Shown one piece after another: positions 44,313 through 56,548 of a stretch of 64,000 nt of DNA. The notes under the pieces were generated by a model. That model worked only from the letters and a program-made list of their open reading frames with translations, made no database searches and was not told the DNA's origin. Numbering within the stretch: the stretch's first letter is position 1; each line of letters begins with the position of its first letter. The DNA is from Gautieria morchelliformis (taxonomy: Eukaryota; Basidiomycota; Agaricomycetes; Gomphales; Gomphaceae). The translations under genes and the position numbers were made by a program. Location of the stretch: NCBI GenBank assembly GCA_015179125.1, contig WHVA01000010.1, positions 186,001 through 250,000 on the forward strand, given 5' to 3'.

Positions 44313-45261
44313 ATGCCCAAAGACCAACCTCTGTTCGAGTCACCGGTGGCCAAAACAAAAGCCTTGATGTCAAAACAGGCTGCCCAGAGGACTTTGGCGA
44401 AACTGAAACCAAGGTCCGTGGGCACAAGCAAATGGAAGAAAATGGAGGTGTCGGAGGATGAAGAGGTCATAGAGGTGAGCAGTTGGGTTCTTGTCAGCTC
44501 AGAAGTGTGCTGACTTGGTGCAAGCCTGACACGTGTGGCCATTGCAGCCGACGCAACATCGTGTGCATCGTGACTGCATGCTGGGACTCCCAGTTCCAGA
44601 AAGTACATTGCAGCTTCCTGGATGGGAAGTGCAAGTGGAAGGTGGGGGACGTGACTGAGGGACCAGAGCTGAAGAGGGCCAGCACCAGTGAAGCTGATGG
44701 GTGTCAAACCATTTAATGGATATAGTGTGGGGCCTTGGGGATCTCACCCAAGGGCCAAGCCTGCTGGGCCCAGGCTTACAGGGCTTACGGGGGAACAGGC
44801 CTCAGTAGCCATCAGGGCTTTGCTGTCCCAGCAAAATGAACATCTTGAGTGGATGAATCAGCTCCTTTGGGGCATTTTGGATTTCACTCCGAGAATCCAT
44901 TGGCAGAACTCCTGGTTGAACAAACGTGGGAGTGTGGACAGGTGTAACTGAAAAGGCCAGGGTGTGGGGTTCAGGTTCAGGTGCATATTGGGAGGGGTTT
45001 GGGTTCACAGGTGGATCAGGCTCGGGGAATGCAGATAAGGGAAAAGGGATGGAAAAGGAAAAATACATGGAAAGATCGGGATGGTATTTGACTTCAGAAA
45101 GTGGGAATGCAGAGATGGGAAAGAATGCCAAGGGGGACAAAGAGCAGGATGTGGAAAAATCGGGAGATGGGGATGTGGAAGAGAGTTTAGGAGAAGATCG
45201 GGATGAGGAGGATGACAGGGGAATGGAGGTAGATGAGAACAAGATGATCACAGAAATGTAA
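44313..45261 (+). pseudogene. Cys-rich, acidic TE-type ORF, frame-broken
   Basis: Fragments on the plus strand: a basic segment (RTLAKLKPRSVGTSKWKKMEVSEDEE), a Cys cluster CKPDTCGHCSRRNIVC..C..C (about 44526-44640), a helical piece LLSQQNEHLEWMNQLLW, and a long acidic Gly-rich tail (44926-45261). They lie in different frames. The Cys-pair layout resembles small zinc-binding proteins linked with Agaricomycete transposable elements, but I cannot name the family. Confidence 0.35.
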
Positions 45262-45411
45262 CTAATGTTTTTGGATTTTTGTTTGGAATATGAGTCTTTT
45301 TTCTTGGTGATTTTTTGTTTCGGGAATGGAAATGGGAATGAGAGAGATAGAACAGAGAGACAAGAAAAAACCAAGAACTACAAGTGAAGTATTCAGCAAA
45401 ATGTGAGTGTT

Positions 45412-45952
45412 TGTGTTACAATATGATCCTTCGTAAGGTTGACCGAGCTCGGGGGCGAAACCCGAGGTAAGGTCCGAGGTTACGGAGCGAGGTTCTGATA
45501 GGGAGGTCGGAGAGGGACTTGGCTTCAGCTTATGCGCTGGGCCGACCCTACGCACGAGTCCCAACTTTGGAGGTAAACGAATAAGAGGTGAGGTTTGGCT
45601 CAAGAGGCGAAGGCTTAGAAACTAACTAAGGCTCAAAGGGTACGATAGTTGATTTTCAGACTGAGGAATAGGAATGCATACAGGGGGTTTATATACGAGC
45701 GAGGGTAAGGGTCAGGGGCGAGCATATGCGGGGGAATCAGGGCGAGGTCAATATACGAATGATGCGTGATGGAACGGGATCAGTAACTAAGGGGATTCGG
45801 GCATGGGATCAAAGGCTGGATATGAGCTCAAGCTCGGGCTCAGGCTCAGGCACAGGCTTAGAATCACGAGTACTCGGCACGAGTCTCACAAGGCTCAGGC
45901 TCGGAAAAAGGGTTGTACCGGTAAGTAACCGGCCTTTGGCCGGGTCCTTACA
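45412..45952 (-). repeat. LTR (~541 bp), Ty3/gypsy type
   Basis: On the minus strand it begins TGTAAGGACCCGGCC at 45952 and ends in GTAACACA at 45412. Immediately before its start the minus strand reads CATAAGGGGGGGGATAC, a good polypurine tract, which makes this a 3' LTR of a minus-strand element. A TATATAAAC promoter motif sits near 45692-45702 on the minus strand. Five-base flanks (GTGTT / GTATC) do not match, so it is not a simple solo LTR. Confidence 0.7.
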
Positions 45953-46326
45953 GTATCCCCCCCTTATGGCTGAGTGTAAATAACCTATGTATCTACATGT
46001 ACAATAGTTATTACATAATCCCAGTGGGCACCTTAGGGACCCACTGTATAGTTTATGCGTGGGAACCGGCCAGCGGTTCCTATCGCATCTTACTCTTACC
46101 TGTCACTACGTAGCATTCAGAATACCACTCATTGGTCAAGTTCTGCAGTGCCCTTGTGATACAAGGTCCTAAGATCGACATCTTTACACCTTTTTGAACT
46201 ATCCTGTGGTTGATCGCCACGCGACCAACCGATAGTGGATTCGAAGCAATCTTGAAAAAGATCGCTGCGTCGATGACTAAACATCATTGAGACCCTCCAG
46301 TAGACCCTCTACTGTCGGCTGCAAGC

Positions 46327-46891
46327 ATGATGATTCCACGCAGTCGAAGACGGACACGAGCGACGAGCTCGAGGTCCACGCCCCAGGCGCAGCCCAGCGA
46401 CATGACGGCTGATGCTACCCTGGACCAAGAGTCCAGGACGATAGAAGACGGAGAGATCGTAGATCTCACCGCCCTCGTCCCCCCAGTAGAGGACGAGGAA
46501 AACCCCGACCACGTCTCGTCGAGCGTGGCCGAGGAAGAGATGACGCCGGGCAATGAGCCGGCGCTGCCCCCCCATTCCTCTCTGCCCAGAGACAAAGGAA
46601 AGGGCAGAGAAGTCTCGCCGTCGTCAGACGGTAGAGCAACAATGTCAAGGTGGGCACAAAGCCACGACTCCAACCGACGCTCACGAAGTAGAGCGACGAC
46701 GATTGTCCCTGAAGGGGGATGACGGCAAAAAGGACGAGCCCCAGACGATGGTCAGGGCTCGGAATACTCGAGCTCCAGTCGCAAGAGCTCGAGGGCTCGA
46801 CTTGTTTCCTGAACGAACCACCGATCACCCGACGCTCCGAATCCTGCTGCTCGTTACTCGTTATTTCACACGTACACCCCCCTCTGTATAG
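46327..46891 (+). pseudogene. Gag-like N-terminal remnant
   Basis: The plus-strand frame from 46327 starts MMIPRSRRRTRATSS, continues acidic (IEDGEIVDLTALVPPVEDEENPD) and ends after DKGKGREVSPSSD..RSRSRATTIVPEGG. A second frame continues with RLSLKGDDGKKDE. The Arg-rich start, acidic middle and GKGRE motif are usual in gag N-termini of mushroom gypsy elements, but no capsid follows. Its orientation is opposite to the LTR at 45412-45952, so it probably belongs to a different element. Confidence 0.35.
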
Positions 46892-48149
46892 TAACCAGCA
46901 ACCTATCCTGCTCGCTAATATCCCACGCATGTAGCCACAGCCATGCATCCCTTTGTGTAGTGTTTTCCAAGTCCCGGCTAAAAGACGAAGGCGTTATGGG
47001 GTCCCATCGTCCGGCGTCGGGTTAGCCCCGGGATCCAGAGAGCCGGAGCCGGGCGATGGAGCTTTTGGGCGCTTCTCAGGCGATGTGGAGCCACGCTACT
47101 TGTACCGTGTGATTACCCAGAATACACACCAAGTTACAAATCTTTTTTAATATTATGTATTATCAGTGTATAATGTAATAAATGAAAAAAATTGCTTCCC
47201 TCTCTCTCATCAGTGTATCCGCAAGGGACTGATTTCATCCGTTGGAATATTACATAATCGTGGAGCGTGTTGAGGAGGGTGTGCCAGTGTGCGTTGGTGT
47301 TCATCATGATGAGCGCAAGTGAAGAGGTTGCGCGCCGCGCAGCGTTGGTGTTCTCCTTGTCTGGGTCTTTAGGGGTGTTGCTAGACATCCCTTAGATTTG
47401 GCATCCGATCGGTGATGAAGGAGTAACACAAAGGTGGATGACGATGAAGTTCATCGCCATGCTCTTCCTCGCACTCGGGACACCAACACGTGACCTGCCA
47501 GCCCAGCTCAGCCTCCGGATGGTCTATGATCTTCCCATCACCGGCCCAGGGCCGGGGTACATTCATGCCTGGTGGCACGACAAGCATCGCATAGTGTAGG
47601 AATACCACACCTCTTCCCCCCCCGCCAAGCGAGGCATGACCGGACCATAGGGATACAGCTGCCCTGCCTACTAGTGGGTTCCAAGCCACAACGGCACGCT
47701 TGTGTTTAAGTTGGGGTTCAGGCAGAGTGCCGGTCCCAGCGAGCACCTCGACAGAGGTTTATCCGTTACAGACGCACGTCGGTACATGCGGCTGACTATC
47801 CAATTGACACGCACCTACCGTGTAGAGCATCCGCTGGCATCCGGTTTCAGCTTCCTAGCCGGAGCACAGAGCGTCACCTTCCCAGAGGACTTGCCCTCTC
47901 GAGACGACTATATCCTTGTCCGTGCGTGCTCGGACATTTCCCATTCGCGTCGATGGGTAGCTCGCTGATATCCTATCCTCATGGCGTAGTGTCCGGAGAT
48001 TCCGGAAACATATCCCCAAAGTCTATAATCCAAGCCTACACTGAGTGATATACGGGTGACTTGATGGAATACGCTCACGAAGAATCGCTGTCACACGCTA
48101 TTGAGATGTATGGCTTGGTGCCAATTTATATGCAGGCCTTCTTTCATGT
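46892..48149. other. No gene recognised; one unassigned ORF
   Basis: A minus-strand frame at 47746-47381 (121 codons) contains WQVTCWCPECEEEHGDELHRHPP, a Cys/His pattern that might bind zinc, but nothing else supports it. The short frame MSSNTPKDPDKENTNAARR at 47388-47134 (minus) is likewise unassigned. Confidence 0.25.
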
Positions 48150-48880
48150 CTCACATAAAATAGGCAAACCTGGAAATTACATGGGCTTCCACACCAGGTA
48201 GTTCCCAGCTGAGGCCCCCCAGTTCATGGCAGAGCTGACCCCAGAACTGTACCAGATGCTTGGGATTTGGGTGGCCACAACCACCACATACCACCCACAG
48301 AGAGACAGCCAGATGGAATGTGTCAACCAAGAGCTCAAGCAGTCTTTTCATGAATGAGAGACAGGAGAACTTGGATGAATGCCTCCTGCTAGCAAAGTTC
48401 CAGTATAATAACCATGTCCACTCCTTGACACAAAAGACCCCATTAATGCTTGATACTGGCTGGCACACTCAGATGGAATCTGTGAACGAATTCCAAGACC
48501 AGATGGAAACTTCACTCTCAGAAGCACCATCAGTGTTAGTCAAGGCAAAGGATGACATGGCTCGGTATTACATCCAACACTGAGTCCCCACCCCTGAGTA
48601 CATTGGTGACCAAGTCTTCCTCAACACGAGTGACATCTGGACCACCCACCCTTCAGCTAAGCTTTCCCACTGATACCTCAGCCCCTGCATGGTAGTCTAG
48701 AAGGTTGGGAGGAACGTGCACTGGCTGCACCTGCCCACCTCAATGGCTCACAGCTGCACCCAGTGTTCAATGTTGTGAAACTCCTCCCAGCCCTGGAAGA
48801 GCCAATCCTGGGCCAAAGGGCCAGACCCACACCACATATTAGTCCACTTCAGTGTGCCCTTGTGATATACATGGGTTTCT
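48150..48880 (+). pseudogene. Ty3/gypsy integrase C-terminal relic
   Basis: Readable pieces in order: FMAELTPELYQMLGIWVATTTTYHPQ (about 48224-48300), ECVNQELKQ, then in other frames NERQENLDECLLLAKFQYNNHVHS, TPLMLDTG, VKAKDDMARYY, and the post-core region ending near AHSCTQCSMLxNSSQPWKS-like text (chromo-region equivalent HPVFNVVKLLPA). This is the end of the catalytic core and C-terminal part of a gypsy integrase. Multiple stops and frame changes occur (for example TGA at about 48355). No LTR is attached. Confidence 0.88.
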
Positions 48881-49109
48881 AAGCTACTTCTTTACATCCT
48901 CTCTGTTCAGGGTGGATACTATCATTTCTCCCTCCTCTCTGAGTTCAACATCAGCTGAGCTAGTCGATATCAATGATGGCATCTGATCATCACTTCCTTG
49001 GGTTGGTTTGGGTTGAGATTGAGGAATGTTTCCATTCATCGAATATAATGTCCCTTGCTTTCATTAGTGTCTGTGTGTGTGGGATCCATAGAAGGTTAAT
49101 CAAAAAGGT

Positions 49110-49400
49110 CATGTGATACAGCATATATGAGTATATAATATATATTATAAGAGTATTAATAACAACATATAGGAATATATAGTAGTATTTATAAGGAGAA
49201 TAATAGATGTTATTAGAAGAGTTTGTATATATTTAAACACATCGGAGATATATATGCATATGAGAGAGTATTAGACTACAATATGAAGTAATAGTACTTG
49301 GATAGAGATTTGTAATAGATATGAGTAGGAGTATTAGTATGAATAGTTATAATGATATAGTGTATATTAAAAGTTGATAGAAGAAATAAGAAGATGTATC
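49110..49400. repeat. AT-rich island
   Basis: Runs of TATATA/ATATTA with few GC pairs, with sharp borders to ordinary sequence. There is no coding sequence. The flanks 48881-49110 and 49400-49560 show nothing recognisable. Confidence 0.85.
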
Positions 49401-50005
49401 TCATCAGTGGAGCCGCCACTCAGGAGGGACAAAAGTAGAATTATTGATATCCCAACAATAAAATTGCCATATACTTTCACCCTCTTCTTTTCTATAATCT
49501 GAGAATAAAATGGGTGAAGCTATATTAAATAAAAGGTTTCAACCATCTGCCATACCTTATAGGCTTTGGAGTCGTCAAAATAACTGATGAAGATCCCTTC
49601 CATGGACTTGAAATGTCACTTCTTCCTCATAGCTTTGGGAATAAGGGCCCAGCATCTTGATCTGTATATTCATAGCCAGTCAAGTCTATGGAAGAATTGA
49701 ACTCAAGGCATTTGTGGTATTAGTGGAAGACGAGCCAGCGAGTTCCAGGGATAAATTTCCAGGAAACCTATTCCCCCACCATTGGACTCACTTCCATCAG
49801 ACTCACACTCATGCTAGCATGCAAGTATGACCTGGAATTATGACACATAGATGTAAAAGGTGCTTACCTCAACAGAAAACTTGAAGAAGCCATATATATG
49901 CACCAACCAGAAGGCTTCATCAGGCCATGGGAGGAGAACCTAGTCTGTAAGTTAAACAAAGGAATATACAGACTTAAGCGATCAGCAAGGGTATGGCCTG
50001 GGACA

Positions 50006-51605
50006 TGTCAAGATTGGATTTTGGGCGTTAATATCGCATGTTAGTGGTGAATGCCCAAATAGTGTGTGCGATCTAGCGAATCGCCCAGCGAACAGTACCG
50101 AAGAGGTAAGGGTTAAGAAGTAAGAGGGTTACTCGAAAGGAATTCGCCCTGATCTACAGTCATAGCGAAATAGCCCGTGGCACTTGACAATGTAACGTGC
50201 AAGGTGTCACGGAAAGGTTGTCTAAGTAGCGACAATCCTTTTGCCGGCGAAGGCACTCCTTCAGAGCCCTTCGCTGACAGCACAGAAAATAACTTGAAGG
50301 CTAAGGTAACAAAGATGAAGTATGAGAACTCACCAGTGATGCCTAAGTCCTCTTCTGGTCGAAGATAGAAATCGACAGGAGAAGGCTCAAGATGATGGTC
50401 ACAGCGAGGTCAAGTTTGCACAAGATGGACGTATGATAATTAAACTGGAGAATATACATGCGAATGTAGACTACTTATACTGAATGCTCATATGGTGCTA
50501 GCGAATAGGAAAGAGGCCATCTGGAGTCAGGGTTGGATAGGGGTGTGCGGTCAGGATACATAATAGATGAAATAGACATACAATAGAATGGAGGAGGGGT
50601 GCGAACATGAAACAACAGAGAGGAAAGAGGGCGAAGGCCCCTATGTATGAAAACACACCTTGGGACCTGCATATACACCACCCTGCACGGACTCTTTGTC
50701 TGCTGGGTTGATCCCACATGACCTACGGGTAGGATGCCCCGCAAATGCATTCTGGCCATAGGAACACCCAAAGGGGGTTGAGTTGAGAAGATGATGGGAC
50801 CAGTGATGAACCATCAATCCGGGTAAAGGATGTCGATCGTGTTTGATGGCATGCCTGCTGGCGAATGATACGAGTAGCGAATGGTCATATGGCGAATGTG
50901 GCGAATAGCGAATGGAGCGAGGAGTGAATGGAGCGAAGACGAGCAAACATGGAAGAGTGGTGAAAGGGAACACAGGGATAGCTGGGTACAAGAAATAAAC
51001 GAGTCATGACAGCCTGCACCTCCTTGCAATTCATGAAAGGACCAGTGATGAACCATCAATCCAGGTAAAGGATGTCTATCATGTTTGATGGCATGGCTAC
51101 TGGCGAATGATGCGAGTAGCGAATGGTCATTTGGCGAATGTGGCGAATAGTGAATGGAGCAAGGATTGAATGGAGCGAAGCCGAGCAAACATGGAAGAGT
51201 GGTGGTGAAAGGGAAAACAGGGATAGCTGGATACAAGAAATGAATGGGTCATGACAACTGTGTAGTGAAAACTTCAGCGAAGCTAATTCGTCCTGCCCAG
51301 CAGTGGTACGAGTCCCATTGAGTCCAACCTGCACGGAGGCTGCAACTGACACTATCGGAATGCATCCTGAGCATGTGGGTCTGTCATGGAGTGGGAGTTT
51401 AACAGATGATGGGTTCTATGATGGATGAGGGCCCCAACACCTGGCGTCCTGGCAGGAATGATGCGAATAGCAAATGCAAAAGCAAAAGCAGTATGGCGAC
51501 GAATATTTTGGCAAGATATTCGCTGGTTCGGGAAGCCGTTCCCTGGTTCAGGAGGTCATTCGCTGTGTGCTGTGAAATGATTCGCAGAATAAACGAATCA
51601 TGACA
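50006..51605. mobile_element. LTR insertion 1 in copia (TSD GGACA), 1.6 kb, rearranged
   Basis: Begins TGTCAAGATTGG (50006) and ends ATGACA (51605), and is flanked by GGACA at 50001-50005 and 51606-51610. The first ~1 kb matches insertion 2. Its end segment (about 50800-51007) is then repeated at about 51040-51252, and a third, more diverged end follows to 51605. This reads as a solo LTR enlarged by tandem duplication of its 3' part. It contains many GGCGAATG-type words and a short frame shared with insertion 2. Confidence 0.9.
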
Positions 51606-51824
51606 GGACACTGACCAAAGGAATGGAAAGGATTGGGTTCAAATCAGGGGAGGCAGACAGAACTGTATTCTTCAGATTTGGGGAAGGGAGGAGCATAGAG
51701 ATTGCCAGGTGGTATGTGGGTGATGGACTCCTTGCGTCAAATTCATTGGCTGCAATGGAAAGAATGGTCAAAGACCATCAGGGGGAGCTTTGACATACAA
51801 GATCTAGGGGATCCAACTCGTCTA

Positions 51825-52824
51825 TGTCAAGATTGGTTTTTAGGCGTTAATATCGTGTATTAGTGAACACAGCGAATGCCCGAATAACTTGTGCGAATAA
51901 GTATGCCGTTCGGCAAATAGATGAACCAATGAATGTTCACAAGGTAAGAGGGTTGCCCGAACGGGGCTCACCCTATCTACAGTCGTAGCGAAATGGCCCG
52001 TGACACTTGACGATGTAACGTGCAAGGTCTCACGGAAGGGCTGTCTAAGTCTCGACAATCCCTTCGCCAACAGCACAGAAAATGGATTGAAGGCTAAGGT
52101 AACGAAGATGAAGTATGAGAACTCACCAGTGATGCCTAAGTCCTCTGCTAGTCGAAGATGGAAATCTCCAAGAGAAGGCTTAAGACGATGACCACAGCCA
52201 GGTCAAATTTGCACAAGATGAACGACGTATGATAATTGAACTGGGGAATATACATGCGAATGTAAACTACTTATATCGAATGCTCGTAAGGTATCAGCGA
52301 ATAGGAAAGAGGCCGTCGTGAGTTAGGGCCGGATAGGGGTGCGCAGTCATGATACTAAGTAGATGGAATAAACATACAATAGAGTGAGGGGAGAATGCGA
52401 ACATGAAACGACGGAGAGTAAAGGGGGCGAAGGCACTTATGGACCAAACCATGTCTTGGGAGCCGCATACATGCTACCCTGCACGGACTCTTCGTTTACT
52501 GGGTTTATCCCGCATGGCCTATGGAAGGGATGTCCTGTGATCACACTTTGGCCATACAAACACCCAATGGGGTTGGATTAAGAAGATGATGGGGTTAATG
52601 ATGAACCATCATGCCGGGTGAATGGTATCAATCATATTTGATGGCGTGCCTGCTGGCGAAATGCGCGAGCAGCAAATAGCAGTTCGGAGAATGGGGCGAA
52701 CAGCGGGTAGAGTGGATGTAGAGGAGGAGTGGTCGGTGGGTGCGGCGAACTCTGGTGAAGATGCTAGGGAGTGACGAGGGGAACATAGAGGTAGCGCGGT
52801 AGGAGAAATAAACCGGTCATGACA
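51825..52824. mobile_element. LTR insertion 2 in copia (TSD GTCTA), 1.0 kb solo LTR
   Basis: Begins TGTCAAGATTGG and ends CATGACA, with a perfect five-base duplication GTCTA at 51820-51824 and 52825-52829. Same family as insertion 1 (shared AGGCTAAGGTAACRAAGATGAAG block). It has no internal coding region, so it is a solo LTR left by recombination. Confidence 0.92.
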
Positions 52825-53428
52825 GTCTACTTGATATTCAAATCATCAGAAACTAACACTATATGCATATCCCAATCAGCATTCATCAACACACTCCCCA
52901 AGCAATTTCACATAACCACTGGACATACAGTAAATTCCCCTGTGGACCCAAATATCGAACTATGATCAACCACCACACCATCCGACATCATTGACTTCAC
53001 CAATCCTCAGTGGCATTCTTCAACAACAGCGCAAGGAGTATTTGAATGAAACACATTGACATGCATTATCATTACACCAAAGAACAAATCGTAACTGGAA
53101 CATCAGACTGCACTATATCAAAACTCTGGAGAACCCAGCAGACACCCTGACGAGGCCTTTATCACTACACATGCACCTCCACATCCTAGGAATCCTAGGA
53201 GTGCATCAGGCTTGAGGGGGAGTGAGAATAACGCACACGAGCTATGCAACCCATCTCTATCATACAAATCACACTGACACTATCATAAAATCACCAATCC
53301 GATCCCTACACCCATACCGAGTCCCACGTCCACTTACACTCATTAAACCCAGAAACCGCCTTCATCATCATACGCAACCCCATGATCCGTGGCAGAGAAG
53401 AGTCTCGTTACATGAAGCCTCAGGCTGC

Positions 53429-54430
53429 GGGCTGCAGGGGCGGCCACGAGGATAACTGCGTTGGGCCATTTCTGGTGATCTTCTTTGCGGCGCGGCGACA
53501 TCCAGACCTAGTCATTTAGCACCTTGTCGGTGAGACACCATGACGCTGTCAGCTCAGTGGCCTTAGCGTGCAGAACTAGTAACAAGGAAAGGGACACCAC
53601 TGCCTGAGACCTCTCACGAGAAACCGACATCTAGTCATCTTGCACCTCAGTGCCTTTATCGTGAAGAACTAGTAGCAAGGAAAGGGACACCACTGCCTGC
53701 GACCTGTCGCGCGCTGCCAATGGTTTCTCGCGAGAACAGACCCGGGAGCATTCAGGGCGATGCTAACGATGTCAGGCTCATGGAGGTAACACCAGATGAA
53801 AGGACATCTCATGGCCCATCGTCTTGGGCCACCCTGAAGGGAGTGAACCCGCTCTTCCCTTTGGCCCTGCATCCGGGTTTTAGCTAATGCTAGTAGGAAG
53901 TCGCAAGAGACACTCAAGCAGAGAACGGTGGACTTAGGCGGCTCATGCCCAGCGAAGCCACACTGGCAGGAACGGACATTTCAAGTTCTCCGTGGCCATA
54001 TCAGCTGACGCCCCCGTGGAGATCCTCAACAAGATGCAGGCAGCAGCACACCCGCGCCCAACGCGCCCCTTGAGGCATAACCAAGTCGCAAGTCGAGCCC
54101 ATGCAGGACTGACGCCACAAGGAACACCCGTGCACTGCACCGCGGGCGTCACGGGATTTTGGAGCCGTCCGTCGCGGAGGTGGAACGTTCCCCTCACTGG
54201 CAGGCTCGCCCCCCGGGCCTTCCCACGGCGCATGGCATGGCTCGTGTACCAATTAACGTAGGGACCACCTCGCTCCTAGACTGACAAGAAATGCTACCGC
54301 CATGAGTCAAGCAATTGACTACCCTCTCGACGATATCGGGATGGTTGGTGAAGCTTGTGGGCGTGCCCGGCGCCCCGCACTGATTCTGATTCGAGGAACG
54401 TGGATGAACCCGACGAGGAATGGCCACGCC
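53429..54430. repeat. Duplicated repeat, copy B (~1.0 kb)
   Basis: Direct copy of 43116-44266, lacking about 150 bp in the first half. It starts inside the 3' LTR of the copia relic, so it arrived after that element. Confidence 0.9.
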
Positions 54431-54534
54431 AGTCACAACCCTGCCCACCCCCGCAGCCACACTCGAACGAGCACCCGCTCTGAGCTGGCCTTGCCCGCAC
54501 CCGCACCAACGCACCCCGCACCGCGTACCGCTGC

Positions 54535-54710
54535 AGCGCATCATGATGAAAAGAAGTATCCATCGATATCCATCACCGCCGCATCGCTGCAACGCAATCA
54601 TGATGCAAAGCAGCATCCATCACCGCCGCACCGTGACTGCTGCAGCGCATCATCATCATCAATAAAAAGAAGCATCCATCAGCATCACCACCCATCACCG
54701 GGGTTCGACT
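54535..54710. repeat. ~55-bp imperfect tandem repeat, 3 units
   Basis: Units containing TCATGATGMAAAGMAGYATCCATC and CATCACCGCCGCA recur near 54540, 54598 and 54650, with ATC/CAT microsatellite inside. Confidence 0.75.
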
Positions 54711-55069
54711 GGGTTGGGTCTTCTCGAACGCATCCACAGCGACCTATTATAGTACTCCGCTCACCCGGGCCCCAGCACGGAGTCCGAAATCGAATTCCAC
54801 CATGTGCGCTCCCACTCGCCGTACGTACGTACACGTACATCACGATAGTGACGATACATACGCATACAGTATAGCCATTCCCTTGCCCTTACCGCAACGT
54901 ACAACAAGCACACGGACTGCTCCGAGTAATATCATATCTTCGTCCGCGTTGCGCGTACTGATAATGATATCAGTGCGGTGCCGACTCGGAGTCCGAGTCC
55001 CGACGGAAAGACTCGCACTAAACCTAACTACTTATAGTCCACAGCTGCTCAGGCTGGTACTATGTACAA

Positions 55070-55645
55070 GTACACATGCATATTGCGCGCGATACGTACT
55101 GTATATATGTATATATATTATATACTGTACACTCGTTCGCCCGGCTGCTCTGCGTAGTATCTTCCTTCGTCCGCGCGGGTGGTGCATGGTGCATGGTGGC
55201 GTTGCCAGTACTAGTGCTACCATGGCAGTGCATGTGCCGAGTCGCAACGGACTCGGAAAGAGTAGGCCTAACCACAGTGCACAGCTACTGTGCCACCGTA
55301 CCAGTATGTACATGTGCGATATTATATACTCGTATATATACACTCGTTCGCCCGCTTTCTTCAGAGTAGTACCTTCGTCCGGGATGTACATGTCCCATGT
55401 ACATTAATAGTATGATATTATATACTCATATATATACACTCGTTCGCCCGCTTTCTTCAGTGTAGTACCCCCGTCCGGGACGACACTCATATATATATAT
55501 ATACACCCGTGCGCCCGCTTTCTTTGTCTTCACACTGATAGACTGCTCTGAGTAGTATCTTCGTCCGGGATGTACATGCACATGTACAATATTAATTATA
55601 TACTCATATATATACACTCGTGTCGCCCGCTTTCTCCTCGCGCCC
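55070..55645. repeat. TATATA-rich tandem repeat, ~5 units of ~100 bp
   Basis: Each unit has ATTATATACTC-TATATATACACTCGTTCGCCCGC, then TTTCTTCAGAGTAGTA, then CTTCGTCCGGGATGTACATG. Repeats occur near 55125, 55340, 55440, 55510 and 55620. AT-rich and GC-rich blocks alternate, giving a promoter-like pattern. No gene is seen. Confidence 0.85.
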
Positions 55646-56260
55646 CATGGCAGCGTCCACGCCCGAGTCAAGTCAAGTCTGCACCCCCTCTTAGTACTGT
55701 ACTGCGTGCCGCCCGCTCTCGATCTCAGCTGAGGCTGTCGTCCACCTCACCGTGACGTTCCTCAGGCTCTCAGGCTCTCCTCTCCGTGCGCCACGCCCAG
55801 CACCCGAGTCGAGTCGACCCGCCCCCCTCCCCCCCACAAACCCACACCGTGTACGTACTCACCCCGCAACATCACTAACCACACCCCCCAGCCCCGGCCC
55901 CAGCCCCCAGCCCCCAGCCCCCAGCCCCCGCGGCACAAGCACCGGCACGCCCCGGCGCACTTGCTTGCACTCACGGCCACGGCCACATGTGCACAGTGCA
56001 ATGCACTACTCTAACACTAGTAAGTACTCACACCCGCACGCACTGGCACCTGCACACCTTGCACACACGCCCCCGCCCCCGCCCCGACTCCGACTCCCCC
56101 AGCCTTGTCGATCAATGCACCTCGAGTCCAGCTCGTTACCGCCTCTTACAGTAGCCTTCAAGTCGTTTAATTCACCCCACACACTATACTATATACACTA
56201 CACAGGCACACTACCTATACTTATATACAAACCACCCCCCCCGGCCCCTTCCCCTCATTC
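55646..56260. other. C-rich low-complexity stretch, no gene
   Basis: CCCCAGCCC and CACAC-rich sequence. Open frames here are a composition effect. It lies 3' of the MADS-box gene. Confidence 0.5.
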
Positions 56261-56548
56261 ACAAAAATGAAATGAAAAGAAAAAAAGTTTCTTGTACTTC
56301 GATATTCGATACGTAAAAATTTCTGTTATTCTGCACATTCTGCACATTAACGCACGTGAGACGGGACGGAACGGACATGGACAGGGACGAGGGGGACGGG
56401 ACAGGGACAGGGACAGGGACGACACGACACGGAGAGCGCGGGCGAACGAAGAGCGAAGACGGAAGGGAGGACACGGGGTGGTGGTGGTGGTGGTGACGGG
56501 GAGTATACGCGGCGTCGAGGGATGGGATGGGGTGGGGCGCCGTGCATA

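Larger units (their letters stand above)
49560..53435 (+). mobile_element. Ty1/copia relic split by two LTR insertions
   Basis: Three collinear copia pieces are present. (1) RT palm, 49640-50005 (SPTIGLTSIRLTLMLAC, HIDVKGAYLN, IYMHQPEGF, KLNKGIYRLKRSARVW). (2) RT core end, 51606-51824 (GEADRTVFF, YVGDGLLAS where active elements have YVDD, then the GSFDIQDLGDPTRL equivalent). (3) RNase H end, 52825-53215 (DIQIIRN, HYHYT.EQIV, ENPADTLTRPLS, HLHILGILGVHQA). These are followed by the polypurine tract TTGAGGGGGAG at 53213-53222 and the start of a 3' LTR that is cut off at about 53429. The pieces become continuous when the two insertions are ignored. Stops and frameshifts make it inactive. Confidence 0.9.

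Noticed and set aside
43260-44707. Several 100-200 codon frames on both strands of the duplicated repeat
   Set aside because: No domain, and the frames are not kept between the two copies.
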